From Microthrixaceae bacterium (GTDB lineage: Bacteria > Actinomycetota > Acidimicrobiia > Acidimicrobiales > Microtrichaceae), in the NCBI GenBank assembly GCA_020845705.1, contig JADLFH010000026.1, positions 1-41,140 of the forward strand: a DNA stretch of 41,140 bases, in the 5' to 3' direction. Below are positions 7,473 to 15,427 of this stretch, piece by piece. Position 1 is the first letter of the stretch. Each line of letters begins with the position of its first letter. Both the position numbers and the translations under genes were made by a program. The notes under the pieces were generated by a model. It was not told the origin of the DNA, searched no databases, and was given only the letters and a program-made list of their open reading frames with translations.

Positions 7473-9091
7473 TCCATTTCGATCAGGTCAGCGTCACCTA
7501 CCCCGGTGCAGCTACGCCCGCGTTGCGCGACGTCGATCTCAACATCCCCGAAGGCGAGCTGTGCCTGGTCGTGGGGCGGACCGGCGCCGGCAAGTCGACG
7601 TTGCTGGGCTGTGTCAACGGACTGGTCCCCCACTTCAGCGGAGGCGACCTCCGAGGTCGTGTCAGAGTCGACGGGCGCGACACCGCGCTTCACCCGCCCC
7701 GCGACTTCGCGGACCTCGTCGGTGTGGTCGGCCAGGACCCGCTGGCGGGGTTCGTCACCGACGTGGTCGAAGACGAGCTCGCCTTCGGCATGGAGCAGTT
7801 GGGCGTCGCGCCCGCGGTGATGCGGAAACGGGTCGAGGAGACCCTCGACCTGTTGGGCATCGCCGAGCTGCGATCCCGACCGCTGCGCACCCTCTCGGGT
7901 GGCCAGCAGCAACGGGTCGCGATCGGCGCGGTGCTGGCCATGCACCCGAAGGTGCTGGTGTTGGACGAGCCCACCTCGGCGTTGGACCCGACCGCTGCGG
8001 AAGAGGTGCTCGCGGCGATCACCCGGCTGGTCCACGACCTCGGGGTCACCGCGGTGGTGGCCGAGCACCGACTGGAACGTGTGGCGCAGTACGCGGACCT
8101 TGTGATCGTGCTCGAGGACGCCACCGCCGCCGCGGGGGATCCCGCGACGATGCTGGAGACGAGCCCGATCGCGCCACCGATCGTGGAGTTGGGTCGCCTG
8201 GCCGGCTGGTCGCCGCTACCACTGTCGGCGCGCGACGCACGGCGGGTTGCCCAACCCCTGCGCGACCGCCTGGCCGCCCTCTCACCTGCGTCGAACCCCA
8301 ACTGCGACGGCGACGTGGTGGTGGAGGGCCGCGGCATCGTGGTCCGATACGGCACCACCGTCGCGGTGCGCGGCATCGACGTCGAGATCCGCTCCGGTGA
8401 GGTGGTGGCACTCATGGGCCGCAACGGATCCGGCAAGTCGTCGCTGCTGTGGGCGCTGCAAGGGTCTGGACCACGTGACGGTGGCAGCGTGTTGGTCCAC
8501 TCCGACCCCAACGCTCCACTCGACCCCGCCCGGCTCCGTCCCGCCGAGGCCCGACACCACGTCGGCCTCGTCCCCCAGACCCCGGCCGACCTCCTGTACC
8601 TGCCGACGGTCGTAGCCGAGTGTTCCCAGGCCGACAGCGACGCGGCCGCTGCGGCGGGCACCTGCCGGAGCGTGTTGGATCGGCTGGTCGCCGGCATCGA
8701 CGACGAAACCCACCCTCGCGACCTGTCCGAAGGCCAGCGACTCGCGCTGGTGCTCGCGATCCAGCTCAGCGCCGCGCCGCGGGTCGTGCTACTCGACGAA
8801 CCCACCCGAGGCCTCGACTACCCCGCCAAGGCAGCGCTCGGGTCGCTCCTCCGAGACCTCGCCGAGGCAGGCAAGTCGGTGATGGTCTCTACCCACGACG
8901 TTGAGTTCGTGGCTGCGTGCGCGGATCGGGTCGTGGTGATGGCCGAAGGCGAGGTGGTCGCCGACGGACCAACGGCCGAGGTCGTCGTGGCGTCGCCTGC
9001 CTTCGCCCCGCAGGTGGCCAAGGTGCTGGCACCACAACCGTGGCTCACGGTGGCCACGGTCCGCGACGCACTCGCCGAGTTGGAGCCGTGA
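7469..9091 (+). CDS. ECF transporter ATPase, fused EcfA-EcfA' double ABC domain
   Basis: The 540-residue protein carries both ATPase domains of an ECF transporter in one chain. Domain 1 has Walker A GRTGAGKST (about residue 38), signature LSGGQQQR and Walker B VLVLDEPTSALDP. Domain 2 has Walker A GRNGSGKSS (about residue 317), a variant signature LSEGQRLAL (about 420) and Walker B RVVLLDEPTRGLD. The conserved second-domain signature is altered (Gly to Glu), suggesting asymmetric ATP sites. The start is the ATG overlapping the EcfT stop; the frame is open far upstream, but that part is the shadow of ecfT. It works on the inner membrane face with EcfT and EcfS. Confidence 0.92.
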   Translation: MIHFDQVSVTYPGAATPALRDVDLNIPEGELCLVVGRTGAGKSTLLGCVNGLVPHFSGGDLRGRVRVDGRDTALHPPRDFADLVGVVGQDPLAGFVTDVVEDELAFGMEQLGVAPAVMRKRVEETLDLLGIAELRSRPLRTLSGGQQQRVAIGAVLAMHPKVLVLDEPTSALDPTAAEEVLAAITRLVHDLGVTAVVAEHRLERVAQYADLVIVLEDATAAAGDPATMLETSPIAPPIVELGRLAGWSPLPLSARDARRVAQPLRDRLAALSPASNPNCDGDVVVEGRGIVVRYGTTVAVRGIDVEIRSGEVVALMGRNGSGKSSLLWALQGSGPRDGGSVLVHSDPNAPLDPARLRPAEARHHVGLVPQTPADLLYLPTVVAECSQADSDAAAAAGTCRSVLDRLVAGIDDETHPRDLSEGQRLALVLAIQLSAAPRVVLLDEPTRGLDYPAKAALGSLLRDLAEAGKSVMVSTHDVEFVAACADRVVVMAEGEVVADGPTAEVVVASPAFAPQVAKVLAPQPWLTVATVRDALAELEP

Positions 9092-9897
9092 CCGCAGGAG
9101 CCGGTTCACCGATGCGCCTGCGCGCCGTACCTGCTGTGGCACTCGCTTTGGCGTCGATCGCCGGGTTGACGATGTTCCTCTGGCCGTTGGTGATCTCCGC
9201 GCCGGCGGAGTTCTCCCACCGAAGCGACGCCCCGTTCGTGTTCGTTGCGATCCTTCCGGTGCTGTTGGGCGTCGTGTTGGCCGAGTTGAACGCCGGCGGC
9301 ATCGACACCAAGGCGTTGGCGATGCTGGGGGTCCTCGCAGCGATCGGCGCGGCACTCCGCCCACTCGGGGCAGGGGTGGCGGGCATCGAGCCGACCTTCT
9401 TCCTGTTGGTGCTGGCCGGTCGGGTCTATGGTCCGGCGTTCGGGTTCGTGCTGGGCAGCACCACGCTGTTCGTGTCGGCGATCATCACCGGCGGCATCGG
9501 CCCGTGGCTGCCGTTCCAGATGCTCGCGGCCGGTTGGATCGGCCTCGGTGCCGGGCTGCTGCCCCGGGCGAAGGGTCGCTGGGAGATCGCGGTGTTGGCC
9601 TGGTACGGGGCGGTCGTGGCGTACCTGTACGGGTTCCTGATGAACATGTGGTTCTGGCCGTACGCGGTCGGCGGCGACACGCAGCTGTCGTTCGTGGCAG
9701 GGGATTCCGTGTGGTCGAACCTGCGACGGTTCTTCCTCTCCACGATCGCCACCTCGACGCTCGGTTGGGACACAGGACGGGCGATCACCAACGTGGCGGG
9801 AATCACGCTGTTGGGCCCTGCGGTGCTGTTCACGCTGCGGCGCGCGCTGCGCCGCGCGTCCTTCGGTGCCCCTGTCAGTTTTCGTGACCCTGGGTGA
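9088..9897 (+). CDS. ECF transporter S component, probably cobalamin- or cobalt-related
   Basis: The 269-residue hydrophobic protein has about six membrane helices (MFLWPLVI, PFVFVAILPVLLGVVLAEL, ALAMLGVLAAIGAAL, FGFVLGSTTLFVSAII, AVLAWYGAVVAYLYGFLMN and ITNVAGITLLGPAVLFTL). It binds the substrate in an ECF transporter. The GTG start overlaps the EcfA stop (GTGA); an ATG at 9112 is an alternative start. Specificity cannot be read from the sequence, but the cobalamin riboswitch and transcobalamin-like partner argue for a corrinoid or its precursor. It is the last gene of the operon; no terminator hairpin was seen before the TetR gene. Confidence 0.82.
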   Translation: MTAGAGSPMRLRAVPAVALALASIAGLTMFLWPLVISAPAEFSHRSDAPFVFVAILPVLLGVVLAELNAGGIDTKALAMLGVLAAIGAALRPLGAGVAGIEPTFFLLVLAGRVYGPAFGFVLGSTTLFVSAIITGGIGPWLPFQMLAAGWIGLGAGLLPRAKGRWEIAVLAWYGAVVAYLYGFLMNMWFWPYAVGGDTQLSFVAGDSVWSNLRRFFLSTIATSTLGWDTGRAITNVAGITLLGPAVLFTLRRALRRASFGAPVSFRDPG

Positions 9898-9925
9898 TGT
9901 CCAAAGCCTTCATCGTCATCCAACT

Positions 9926-9938
9926 TGACTAATTGTCA
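9926..9938. promoter_or_regulatory. TGAC-N5-GTCA palindrome before the TetR gene
   Basis: TGAC, TAATT, GTCA form a short perfect palindrome 36 bases before the TetR start codon, the normal position for an autoregulatory operator. The same TGAC-N5-GTCA layout recurs at 39292-39304. A strong polypurine SD (GGAAGGGAGG) lies at 9951-9960, 13 bases before the ATG, which is somewhat far. Binding is not demonstrated. Confidence 0.4.
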
Positions 9939-9973
9939 GTATTCTCTGTTGGAAGGGAGGTACCGTCAACGAC

Positions 9974-10678
9974 ATGGCTACGAAGGGGGAAGGAGCCAGA
10001 CGACAGCGCACCACACTCGGCGCAACCCGGGAATCGCTTCTCGAAGCCGGTGAGGAACTGGTGCGCGAGCAGGCGCGGGATCGGGCCGCGTCCATCGCCG
10101 GAGCGTTGGGCCACATCCGTTCCGCCGACGTGGCCGCTCGTGCAGGGGTCAGCAAGGGAATGATCTACCACCTCTGGCCGTCGCAGGAGGCGTACCGCCG
10201 CGAGCTGCTCATCCGACTCGCGCACTCCAGCACTGTCGAGTCGTTCGTGGCAACCGAGTCTCCCGATGTCCTCGACGCCTTCGACGCCGCCGACACGGCG
10301 ATCGCGGCTGTGGCGAACCTCACCCTCGACCGGGCACTTGGCGACGAGCAGTGGTTCGTGTTCATGGAGGTGTCGTCGTACCTCGCAAACGAGCAGGTTC
10401 GAGAGGCGATGGCCGAAGGCCAGGCCGATGCTCTCGCAAACGCCTCCGCCTTCTTTGCGGCGGGCCTACAACGGTGGGGGCTGCGGATGCGACCGGGCTA
10501 CCGGGTGGAGGACCTCGTGCTGCTCACCCGAGCACTCTCCCGAGGGATAACCCTCCAGGCCAAGGTCTCCGTCGAAGCGCTGTTCGAAGAGAGACCGTGG
10601 CGTTCCAAGGGCAAGTGGAGCCTCTACACGGTTGGGATCTCCGCCCTCTTCGACGCGCTGACCGAACCGGCCGAGTAG
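9974..10678 (+). CDS. TetR family transcriptional regulator
   Basis: The 234-residue protein has an N-terminal TetR helix-turn-helix at about residues 18-70 (ESLLEAGEELV, then IRSADVAARAGVSKGMIYHLWPSQEAYRREL). A divergent all-helical ligand-binding domain of about 150 residues follows. The HTH carries an insertion of about ten residues (QARDRAASIAGALGH) before the recognition element, giving a longer first part than usual. It lies 76 bases after the ECF operon in the same direction but has its own leader with a candidate operator, so it need not belong to that operon. The ligand is unknown. Confidence 0.88.
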   Translation: MATKGEGARRQRTTLGATRESLLEAGEELVREQARDRAASIAGALGHIRSADVAARAGVSKGMIYHLWPSQEAYRRELLIRLAHSSTVESFVATESPDVLDAFDAADTAIAAVANLTLDRALGDEQWFVFMEVSSYLANEQVREAMAEGQADALANASAFFAAGLQRWGLRMRPGYRVEDLVLLTRALSRGITLQAKVSVEALFEERPWRSKGKWSLYTVGISALFDALTEPAE

Positions 10679-10697
10679 ACGGCCGGGTTCCGAGCGC

Positions 10698-11891
10698 TCA
10701 CACCCCCATGGCGTGGGGGAACGGGCCGGTGACCTCGTAGGTGATGCCGGGTCGCTGGGAGGAGAAGTACAACCGGGTGCCGTCGGGCGAGAACGCAGGG
10801 CCAGTGACCTCCGAGCCGTCCTGGTCGACCACCACAACCACCTGTTCCACGAGGCCGCCGGGGCCGAGGCGCACGATGTCCATCGTGTCGCCGTCCTCGG
10901 CCACGTAGCGGTCGCCGCCGGCGTCGACGGTGATGTTGTCGACACCCTTGAGCAGCGGCTCGTCATAGTCGGCCGCGTCGTAGACGACACTGACATCGCG
11001 GCCGTCGAGCGCCCACACCCGGTTGTCGCCCTTGGTGGTGAGATAGGTCGTCCCCTCGAAGTGGGCCATGCCTTCGCCCCCGTTGAACCGCACCACGTCG
11101 GCCACCTGGTTGCGGGTCGGTTCGGATCCGCCCGAGGGGTCCTCCACCAGAGCCCATCGTCGAGATCCTTCGGCACCCGCGAGGACTTCGAGGACACCCT
11201 CGGCGAGGTCGGGGTAGGAGGAAGGCGTGAAGCGGTAGAGGGCGCCTTCGGGGTCGTCCTCGCTGAGGTAGAGCACCTTCGCGACCGGATCGACCACTAC
11301 GGCCTCGTGGTTGAAGCGTCCCATCGCGGGGAGCACGGTCGCAGGTCGTTCGCCGTTCGGGTCGCACTCCCACACCCGGCCCTCGGCAACTTCTTCGCAG
11401 GTGAGCCACGTTCCCCACGGCGTAGCCCCACCCGCGCAGTTCCGCAGCGTGCCGTCGCAGATCCGGCCCGCGTCGATCACCTCGCCGTCGGCGCCGAAGC
11501 GAACCCGGCCCACCCCTCCGACCTCCATGTCCTCACAGTTCGAGACATAGGTCCAACCGCCGTCGTCGTGAGCAAAGGTGGCTCCACCATCGGGGTTGGG
11601 GTGCCACTTGTAGGACGTGCCGGCGACGATGGCGCCGCTGGTGGCGATCACGCGAGAGGTGAACCCCGCCGGCAGCCGCAGGCCGTTGCGGTCTGCTTCG
11701 CCGAGGGGCCCCAACCACACCGGCGCGATGCGCTCCGCCGGCGCTGCGGTGGTGGTGGTGGTGGAATGTACCGCCGGATCGGGTTCGTCGCGAGATCCGC
11801 AACCGGCCAACCAAGGGGCGGAGGCAGCCGAGGTCAACCCGAGACCCATCAGCCGCAGCACACGGCGCCGCCCGATTTGACCTCCCGCCAT
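10698..11891 (-). CDS. PhoX-like (DUF839) Tat-exported lipoprotein
   Basis: The 397-residue protein begins with a twin-arginine signal (GRRRVLRLMGLG) followed by a lipobox ending in LAGC, then a Thr-rich linker (STTTTTAAP). The mature part has DUF839/PhoX motifs: WTYVSNCEDME, WGTWLTCEE, GRFNHEAVVVDP, YLSEDD and VDNITVDAGG, consistent with a calcium- and iron-dependent beta-propeller like PhoX alkaline phosphatases. Phosphatase activity is known for the family but is not certain here, since many DUF839 members are uncharacterised. The start at 11891 is chosen because it places the Tat motif at the N-terminus; the frame is open to 12122. It converges on the TetR gene with 19 bases between stops. 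Confidence 0.85.
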   Translation of the reverse strand: MAGGQIGRRRVLRLMGLGLTSAASAPWLAGCGSRDEPDPAVHSTTTTTAAPAERIAPVWLGPLGEADRNGLRLPAGFTSRVIATSGAIVAGTSYKWHPNPDGGATFAHDDGGWTYVSNCEDMEVGGVGRVRFGADGEVIDAGRICDGTLRNCAGGATPWGTWLTCEEVAEGRVWECDPNGERPATVLPAMGRFNHEAVVVDPVAKVLYLSEDDPEGALYRFTPSSYPDLAEGVLEVLAGAEGSRRWALVEDPSGGSEPTRNQVADVVRFNGGEGMAHFEGTTYLTTKGDNRVWALDGRDVSVVYDAADYDEPLLKGVDNITVDAGGDRYVAEDGDTMDIVRLGPGGLVEQVVVVVDQDGSEVTGPAFSPDGTRLYFSSQRPGITYEVTGPFPHAMGV

Positions 11892-12012
11892 CGGGCGACA
11901 ATACCCCCCGCCGGCGCCACGAAGCCGCCGGCTCATTCCCATGGGAAACCGGCAAGCCCACCCTGGCCGTCGATGAAGTCCGAGCCGCTGACAGCCCCCA
12001 AACCCAGCTTGG

Positions 12013-12342
12013 TCACGCCGCGTCGGTGACCTCGGAGCCCACCGCAGTCGCCACCGCCACCCACAGCACCCTGCGAGCCTGATCTGCGGCGGGGCCATCG
12101 AGACGGTTGGCCGCCACCACACCGTCGATCATGTCCGCGACCACCGCGACGAAGGGCCTGCCGTTCAGCTGGACCGCGACGGCCACCGAACCGTCCGCCC
12201 TGCGCCTCAGAGAACGGTCGCGTCCCAACACCCTGGGCGGGCTTCGGAACGTGGGCGGACGCAATCCGTCACGACGTGTGGCGTCGCCCAGGAGGCGGGC
12301 GGCTTCGGCGAATCTCAGCGATCGGGATCCCACGGCCTCCAT
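12013..12342 (-). CDS. Small protein of unknown function
   Basis: The predicted product has 109 residues: a basic Arg-rich first half (RSPPRVLGRDRSLRRRADG) and a hydrophobic, Ala/Val-rich second half (VAVAVQLNGRPFVAVVADMIDGVVAANRL, then VLWVAVATAVG). I do not recognise a family. Alternating hydrophobic residues suggest a compact alpha/beta fold, not a membrane protein. It reads toward the PhoX-like gene on the same strand, 121 bases upstream of it. The start is uncertain: ATG at 12342 or the GTG three codons later. Codon use fits the neighbours, but the evidence for a real gene is moderate. Confidence 0.5.
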   Translation of the reverse strand: MEAVGSRSLRFAEAARLLGDATRRDGLRPPTFRSPPRVLGRDRSLRRRADGSVAVAVQLNGRPFVAVVADMIDGVVAANRLDGPAADQARRVLWVAVATAVGSEVTDAA

Positions 12343-12475
12343 ACTCCCCCGACCCTGTGACAGCGAAGGAAATCGAGTGCGGAAGGTCCCCTCGACGACG
12401 CATTTCGTTGCTGGCTGGCATCCATGCCACGAATCAGGCCTTGTGCGAGGGCACCTGACAACGGAGAATGGTTCC

Positions 12476-13834
12476 ATGACCGACGATCGGATCACCCAGA
12501 ACGCCGCGGCCGTCGCCCAACGCGAGCTGTCCACGCTCGTCGAGCGCACCCCCGGCTCCAAGGCCCTCTTCGCTCGAGCCGTCAAGACGATGCCAGGGGG
12601 AGTCGCGTCGTCCTTTCAGCTCGGCGACCCCTACCCGATCTACCTGGAACGTGGGATCGGTCCCGAGGTGTGGGACGTGGACGGGCACCGGTACTACGAC
12701 TTCCACAACGGGTTCGGCACGATGGCGGTAGGCCATGCCAACCCGATCGTTGCCGAGGCCATCGAGGCCGCGGCGCGCAACGGTGTCCACTTCGCGGTGA
12801 CGGTCGAGCGGACCGTCGCTCTCGCCGAGGAGCTGTGCCGGCGATTCAAGGTCGACCAGGTGCGCTTCACGAACTCGGGCACCGAGTCGAACATGACCGC
12901 CATCCGTGTAGCCCGCGCAGCCACGGGCCGTGACGTGATCGCGAAGATCGAAGGCTCCTACCACGGACATGTCGACCAGCTCATGTACTCGGTGCTGCCG
13001 GGTGCGGACGTGATGGGTGGCCGCGACACTCCGGCAGCGACGCCGAAGTCAAAAGGCGTGCCCGCCGAGATGGCCGAATGGATCCGGATCGTGCCGTTCA
13101 ACGACGCGTCGGCGGTCGAACGGCTCTTCGAGGCGGAGGGATCGAAGATCGCGGCGCTCATCATGGAACCGGTCATGATGAACATCGGGATCGTGGTGCC
13201 CCAGCCCGGCTACCTGGAGGCGGTCCGCGAGCTCTGCACGAAGTACGGCGTGGTGCTGATCTTCGACGAGGTGAAATGCGGAGGGACGATCGCCCCAGGC
13301 GGTGCCGCGGAGCGCTTCGGGGTGCAGCCCGACCTGTCGTCGTGGGCGAAGTCCATCGGCGGAGGCACCGCCATCGGCGCCTTCGGCGGCAGGGCCGAGA
13401 TCATGGACCAGATCAACCAGGGCGCCGCCCATCAGGGCACCTACAACGGCAACCCGCTTTCGGTCGCAGCCGCGTACGCGACTCTCACCCGGGTGCTCAC
13501 CGACGACGCCTACGACCATCTCGGCCGGCTCGGAGCGCGCCTCGCTGCGGGGCTCGGCAAGGCGATCGACGAGTACGGGATCCCCGCGAACGTGGTCGAC
13601 CTGGGCTGCAAGGGGTGTGTGACGTACCGCTCCGAGCCCCTCACCTGCTACCGCGACTTCCTGGAGACGAACACCCAGCTCTACGAAGCGTCCTACCCGT
13701 GGATGGTCAACCGTGGCGTGTTCATGACGCCGGGCGACGAGGAGCAGTGGACACTGTCGATCCAACACACCGACGAGGTGATCGACCGTTATGTCGACGC
13801 GTTCGGTGAGTTCTGTGCTGCACTCACAACCTGA
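12476..13834 (+). CDS. Class III aminotransferase (glutamate-1-semialdehyde aminotransferase-like)
   Basis: The 452-residue PLP enzyme has the class III hallmarks: GFGTMAVGHANP, the cofactor-phosphate region NSGTESNM, GSYHGHVDQL, the Asp in VLIFDEVKCGG that contacts the pyridine nitrogen, and the Schiff-base lysine in DLSSWAKSIGGG. It resembles HemL-type enzymes, but with an aldehyde dehydrogenase 22 bases downstream it is more likely an amine or omega-amino-acid transaminase than a haem gene. The ATG at 12476 is preceded by ACGGAG. The upstream open frame to 12107 lacks family similarity and is antisense to the small gene. The substrate is not determined. Confidence 0.88.
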   Translation: MTDDRITQNAAAVAQRELSTLVERTPGSKALFARAVKTMPGGVASSFQLGDPYPIYLERGIGPEVWDVDGHRYYDFHNGFGTMAVGHANPIVAEAIEAAARNGVHFAVTVERTVALAEELCRRFKVDQVRFTNSGTESNMTAIRVARAATGRDVIAKIEGSYHGHVDQLMYSVLPGADVMGGRDTPAATPKSKGVPAEMAEWIRIVPFNDASAVERLFEAEGSKIAALIMEPVMMNIGIVVPQPGYLEAVRELCTKYGVVLIFDEVKCGGTIAPGGAAERFGVQPDLSSWAKSIGGGTAIGAFGGRAEIMDQINQGAAHQGTYNGNPLSVAAAYATLTRVLTDDAYDHLGRLGARLAAGLGKAIDEYGIPANVVDLGCKGCVTYRSEPLTCYRDFLETNTQLYEASYPWMVNRGVFMTPGDEEQWTLSIQHTDEVIDRYVDAFGEFCAALTT

Positions 13835-13856
13835 ACCAACCTGAAGGAGCCTGGCC

Positions 13857-15296
13857 ATGGCAGATCGGATCATCCGCAACTTCATCGGCGGCTCCCACGC
13901 GGAAGCCGCCGACGGACGCACCAGCGACCTGATCAACCCATCCACCGGAGAGACCTTCGCCGCCGCCGCGCTCTCGGGGCCCGAGGACGTCGACCGGGCG
14001 TGCCGCGCGGCGCAGAGCGCGTTCGAGACCTGGCGTGACACCACGCCAGGTGATCGCCAGCTCGCGCTGTTGAAGATCGCCGATGCCATCGAGTCGCATG
14101 CCGAGGAGCTCGTGGCCCTCGAGTCGGAGAACACCGGAAAGCCGCTCGGCCTGACGGCCTCGGAGGAGATTCCCCCGATGGTCGACCAGATCCGCTTCTT
14201 CGCCGGCGCGGCACGGATGCTGGAAGGGCGTGCCACGGGCGAGTACATGGCGAACATGACCTCATCGATCCGCCGCGAACCCATCGGGGTGTGCGCGCAG
14301 GTGGCGCCGTGGAACTACCCGATGATGATGGCCGTGTGGAAGTTCGCCCCGGCCATCGCCGCGGGCAACACCGTTGTCCTCAAGCCGTCCGACACGACAC
14401 CGGTGACGACGCTTCGCATGGCCGAGCTGGCCGCCGAGTTCCTCCCGCCCGGCGTGCTCAACGTTGTCTGCGGAGACCGCGACTCGGGCCGGGCGCTGGT
14501 GGAACACGACATCCCCCAGCTCGTGTCGGTGACGGGATCGGTGCGCGCCGGCATGGAGGTGGCGCGATCGGCCGCCGCCACACTCAAGCGCTGCCACCTG
14601 GAGCTGGGCGGCAAGGCGCCGGTGGTGATCTTCGACGACGCGGATCTCGCCGCGGCCGCCGAGGCGATCGCCGTCGCCGGGTACTTCAACGCCGGGCAGG
14701 ACTGCACCGCGGCGTGCCGAGTCCTCGCAGCGCCGGGCATCTACGACGACGCGGTGGCCGCGCTCTCCGAGCAGGCCGCGGCGACGGTGACCGCCGCGCC
14801 CGGCGTGGCGGAAGACGACGTGTTGTACGGGCCGCTCAACAACGCCAACCAACTGGCGCGGGTCGAGGGGTTCATCGACCGGCTGCCCTCCCATGCCCGG
14901 GTCACCAACGGGGGCAGCAAGGTCGACGGCCCCGGCTACTTCTTCTCCCCCACCGTGGTCGCCGACGTGACCCAGGACGACGAGATCGTCACAAACGAGG
15001 TGTTCGGTCCGCTCATCAGCGTGCAGCGCTTCAGCGACGAGGACGAGGCGGTGCGCTGGGCCAACGGCGTGCCGTACGCACTGGCGTCCTCGGTGTGGAC
15101 CTCCAACCACGGCACCGCGATGCGGATGGCCAAGCGCCTCGACTTCGGCTGCGTGTGGATCAACACCCACATACCGCTGGTAGCGGAGATGCCCCACGGC
15201 GGGTTCAAGCACTCCGGCTACGGCAAGGACCTCTCGGCGTACGCCATCGACGACTACACCCGCATCAAGCACGTCATGAGCAACCTCGAGGCATGA
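13857..15296 (+). CDS. Aldehyde dehydrogenase, gamma-aminobutyraldehyde type
   Basis: The 479-residue NAD-dependent dehydrogenase contains APWNYPMMMAVWK (cofactor site), the general base Glu in LELGGKAPVVIF, and the nucleophile in GQDCTA. The C-terminal segment MPHGGFKHSGYGKDLS followed by DYTRIKHVM is typical of the PatD/YdcW branch, which oxidises 4-aminobutyraldehyde to GABA in putrescine breakdown; betaine aldehyde is a related alternative substrate. SD AAGGAG precedes the ATG by nine bases. It follows the aminotransferase directly and is followed by an FAD amine oxidase-like gene, supporting a polyamine or amino-aldehyde pathway in the cytosol. Confidence 0.9.
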   Translation: MADRIIRNFIGGSHAEAADGRTSDLINPSTGETFAAAALSGPEDVDRACRAAQSAFETWRDTTPGDRQLALLKIADAIESHAEELVALESENTGKPLGLTASEEIPPMVDQIRFFAGAARMLEGRATGEYMANMTSSIRREPIGVCAQVAPWNYPMMMAVWKFAPAIAAGNTVVLKPSDTTPVTTLRMAELAAEFLPPGVLNVVCGDRDSGRALVEHDIPQLVSVTGSVRAGMEVARSAAATLKRCHLELGGKAPVVIFDDADLAAAAEAIAVAGYFNAGQDCTAACRVLAAPGIYDDAVAALSEQAAATVTAAPGVAEDDVLYGPLNNANQLARVEGFIDRLPSHARVTNGGSKVDGPGYFFSPTVVADVTQDDEIVTNEVFGPLISVQRFSDEDEAVRWANGVPYALASSVWTSNHGTAMRMAKRLDFGCVWINTHIPLVAEMPHGGFKHSGYGKDLSAYAIDDYTRIKHVMSNLEA

Positions 15297-15333
15297 CCGG
15301 TGCCCCCCCACCCAACCTCTGTGAAACCCCCCA

Positions 15334-15399
15334 CCCCACCCGTTCTGTGATGCCAGACAAGACGAATTTGTCGGGATCCGCATCACAGAACGGGTGGGG
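15334..15399. repeat. Palindromic element with 20-bp perfect arms
   Basis: Positions 15334-15353 and 15380-15399 are exact reverse complements (outer CCCCACCC, inner TGTGATGC), enclosing 26 bases in which GACAA (15356-15360) and TTGTC (15368-15372) form a second stem. It lies between the dehydrogenase stop and the preferred oxidoreductase start. A related TCTGTGA segment within a CACCC context precedes it near 15310-15323. No T tract follows, so it is not a classical terminator; a REP-like or other dispersed palindrome is more likely. Within the window I saw no second copy. Confidence 0.75.
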
Positions 15400-15427
15400 G
15401 CAGGGGCGGGGTGAGGGATACAGCTCG

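Noticed and set aside
12107-12475. In-frame extension upstream of the class III aminotransferase
   Set aside because: No similarity to the family, and it is antisense to the small minus-strand gene; the ATG at 12476 fits the domain start.
15293-15427. N-terminal extension of the FAD oxidoreductase through the palindrome
   Set aside because: The added 45 residues are low in complexity and lie in the repeat; a good SD precedes the TTG at 15428. A longer start cannot be fully excluded.
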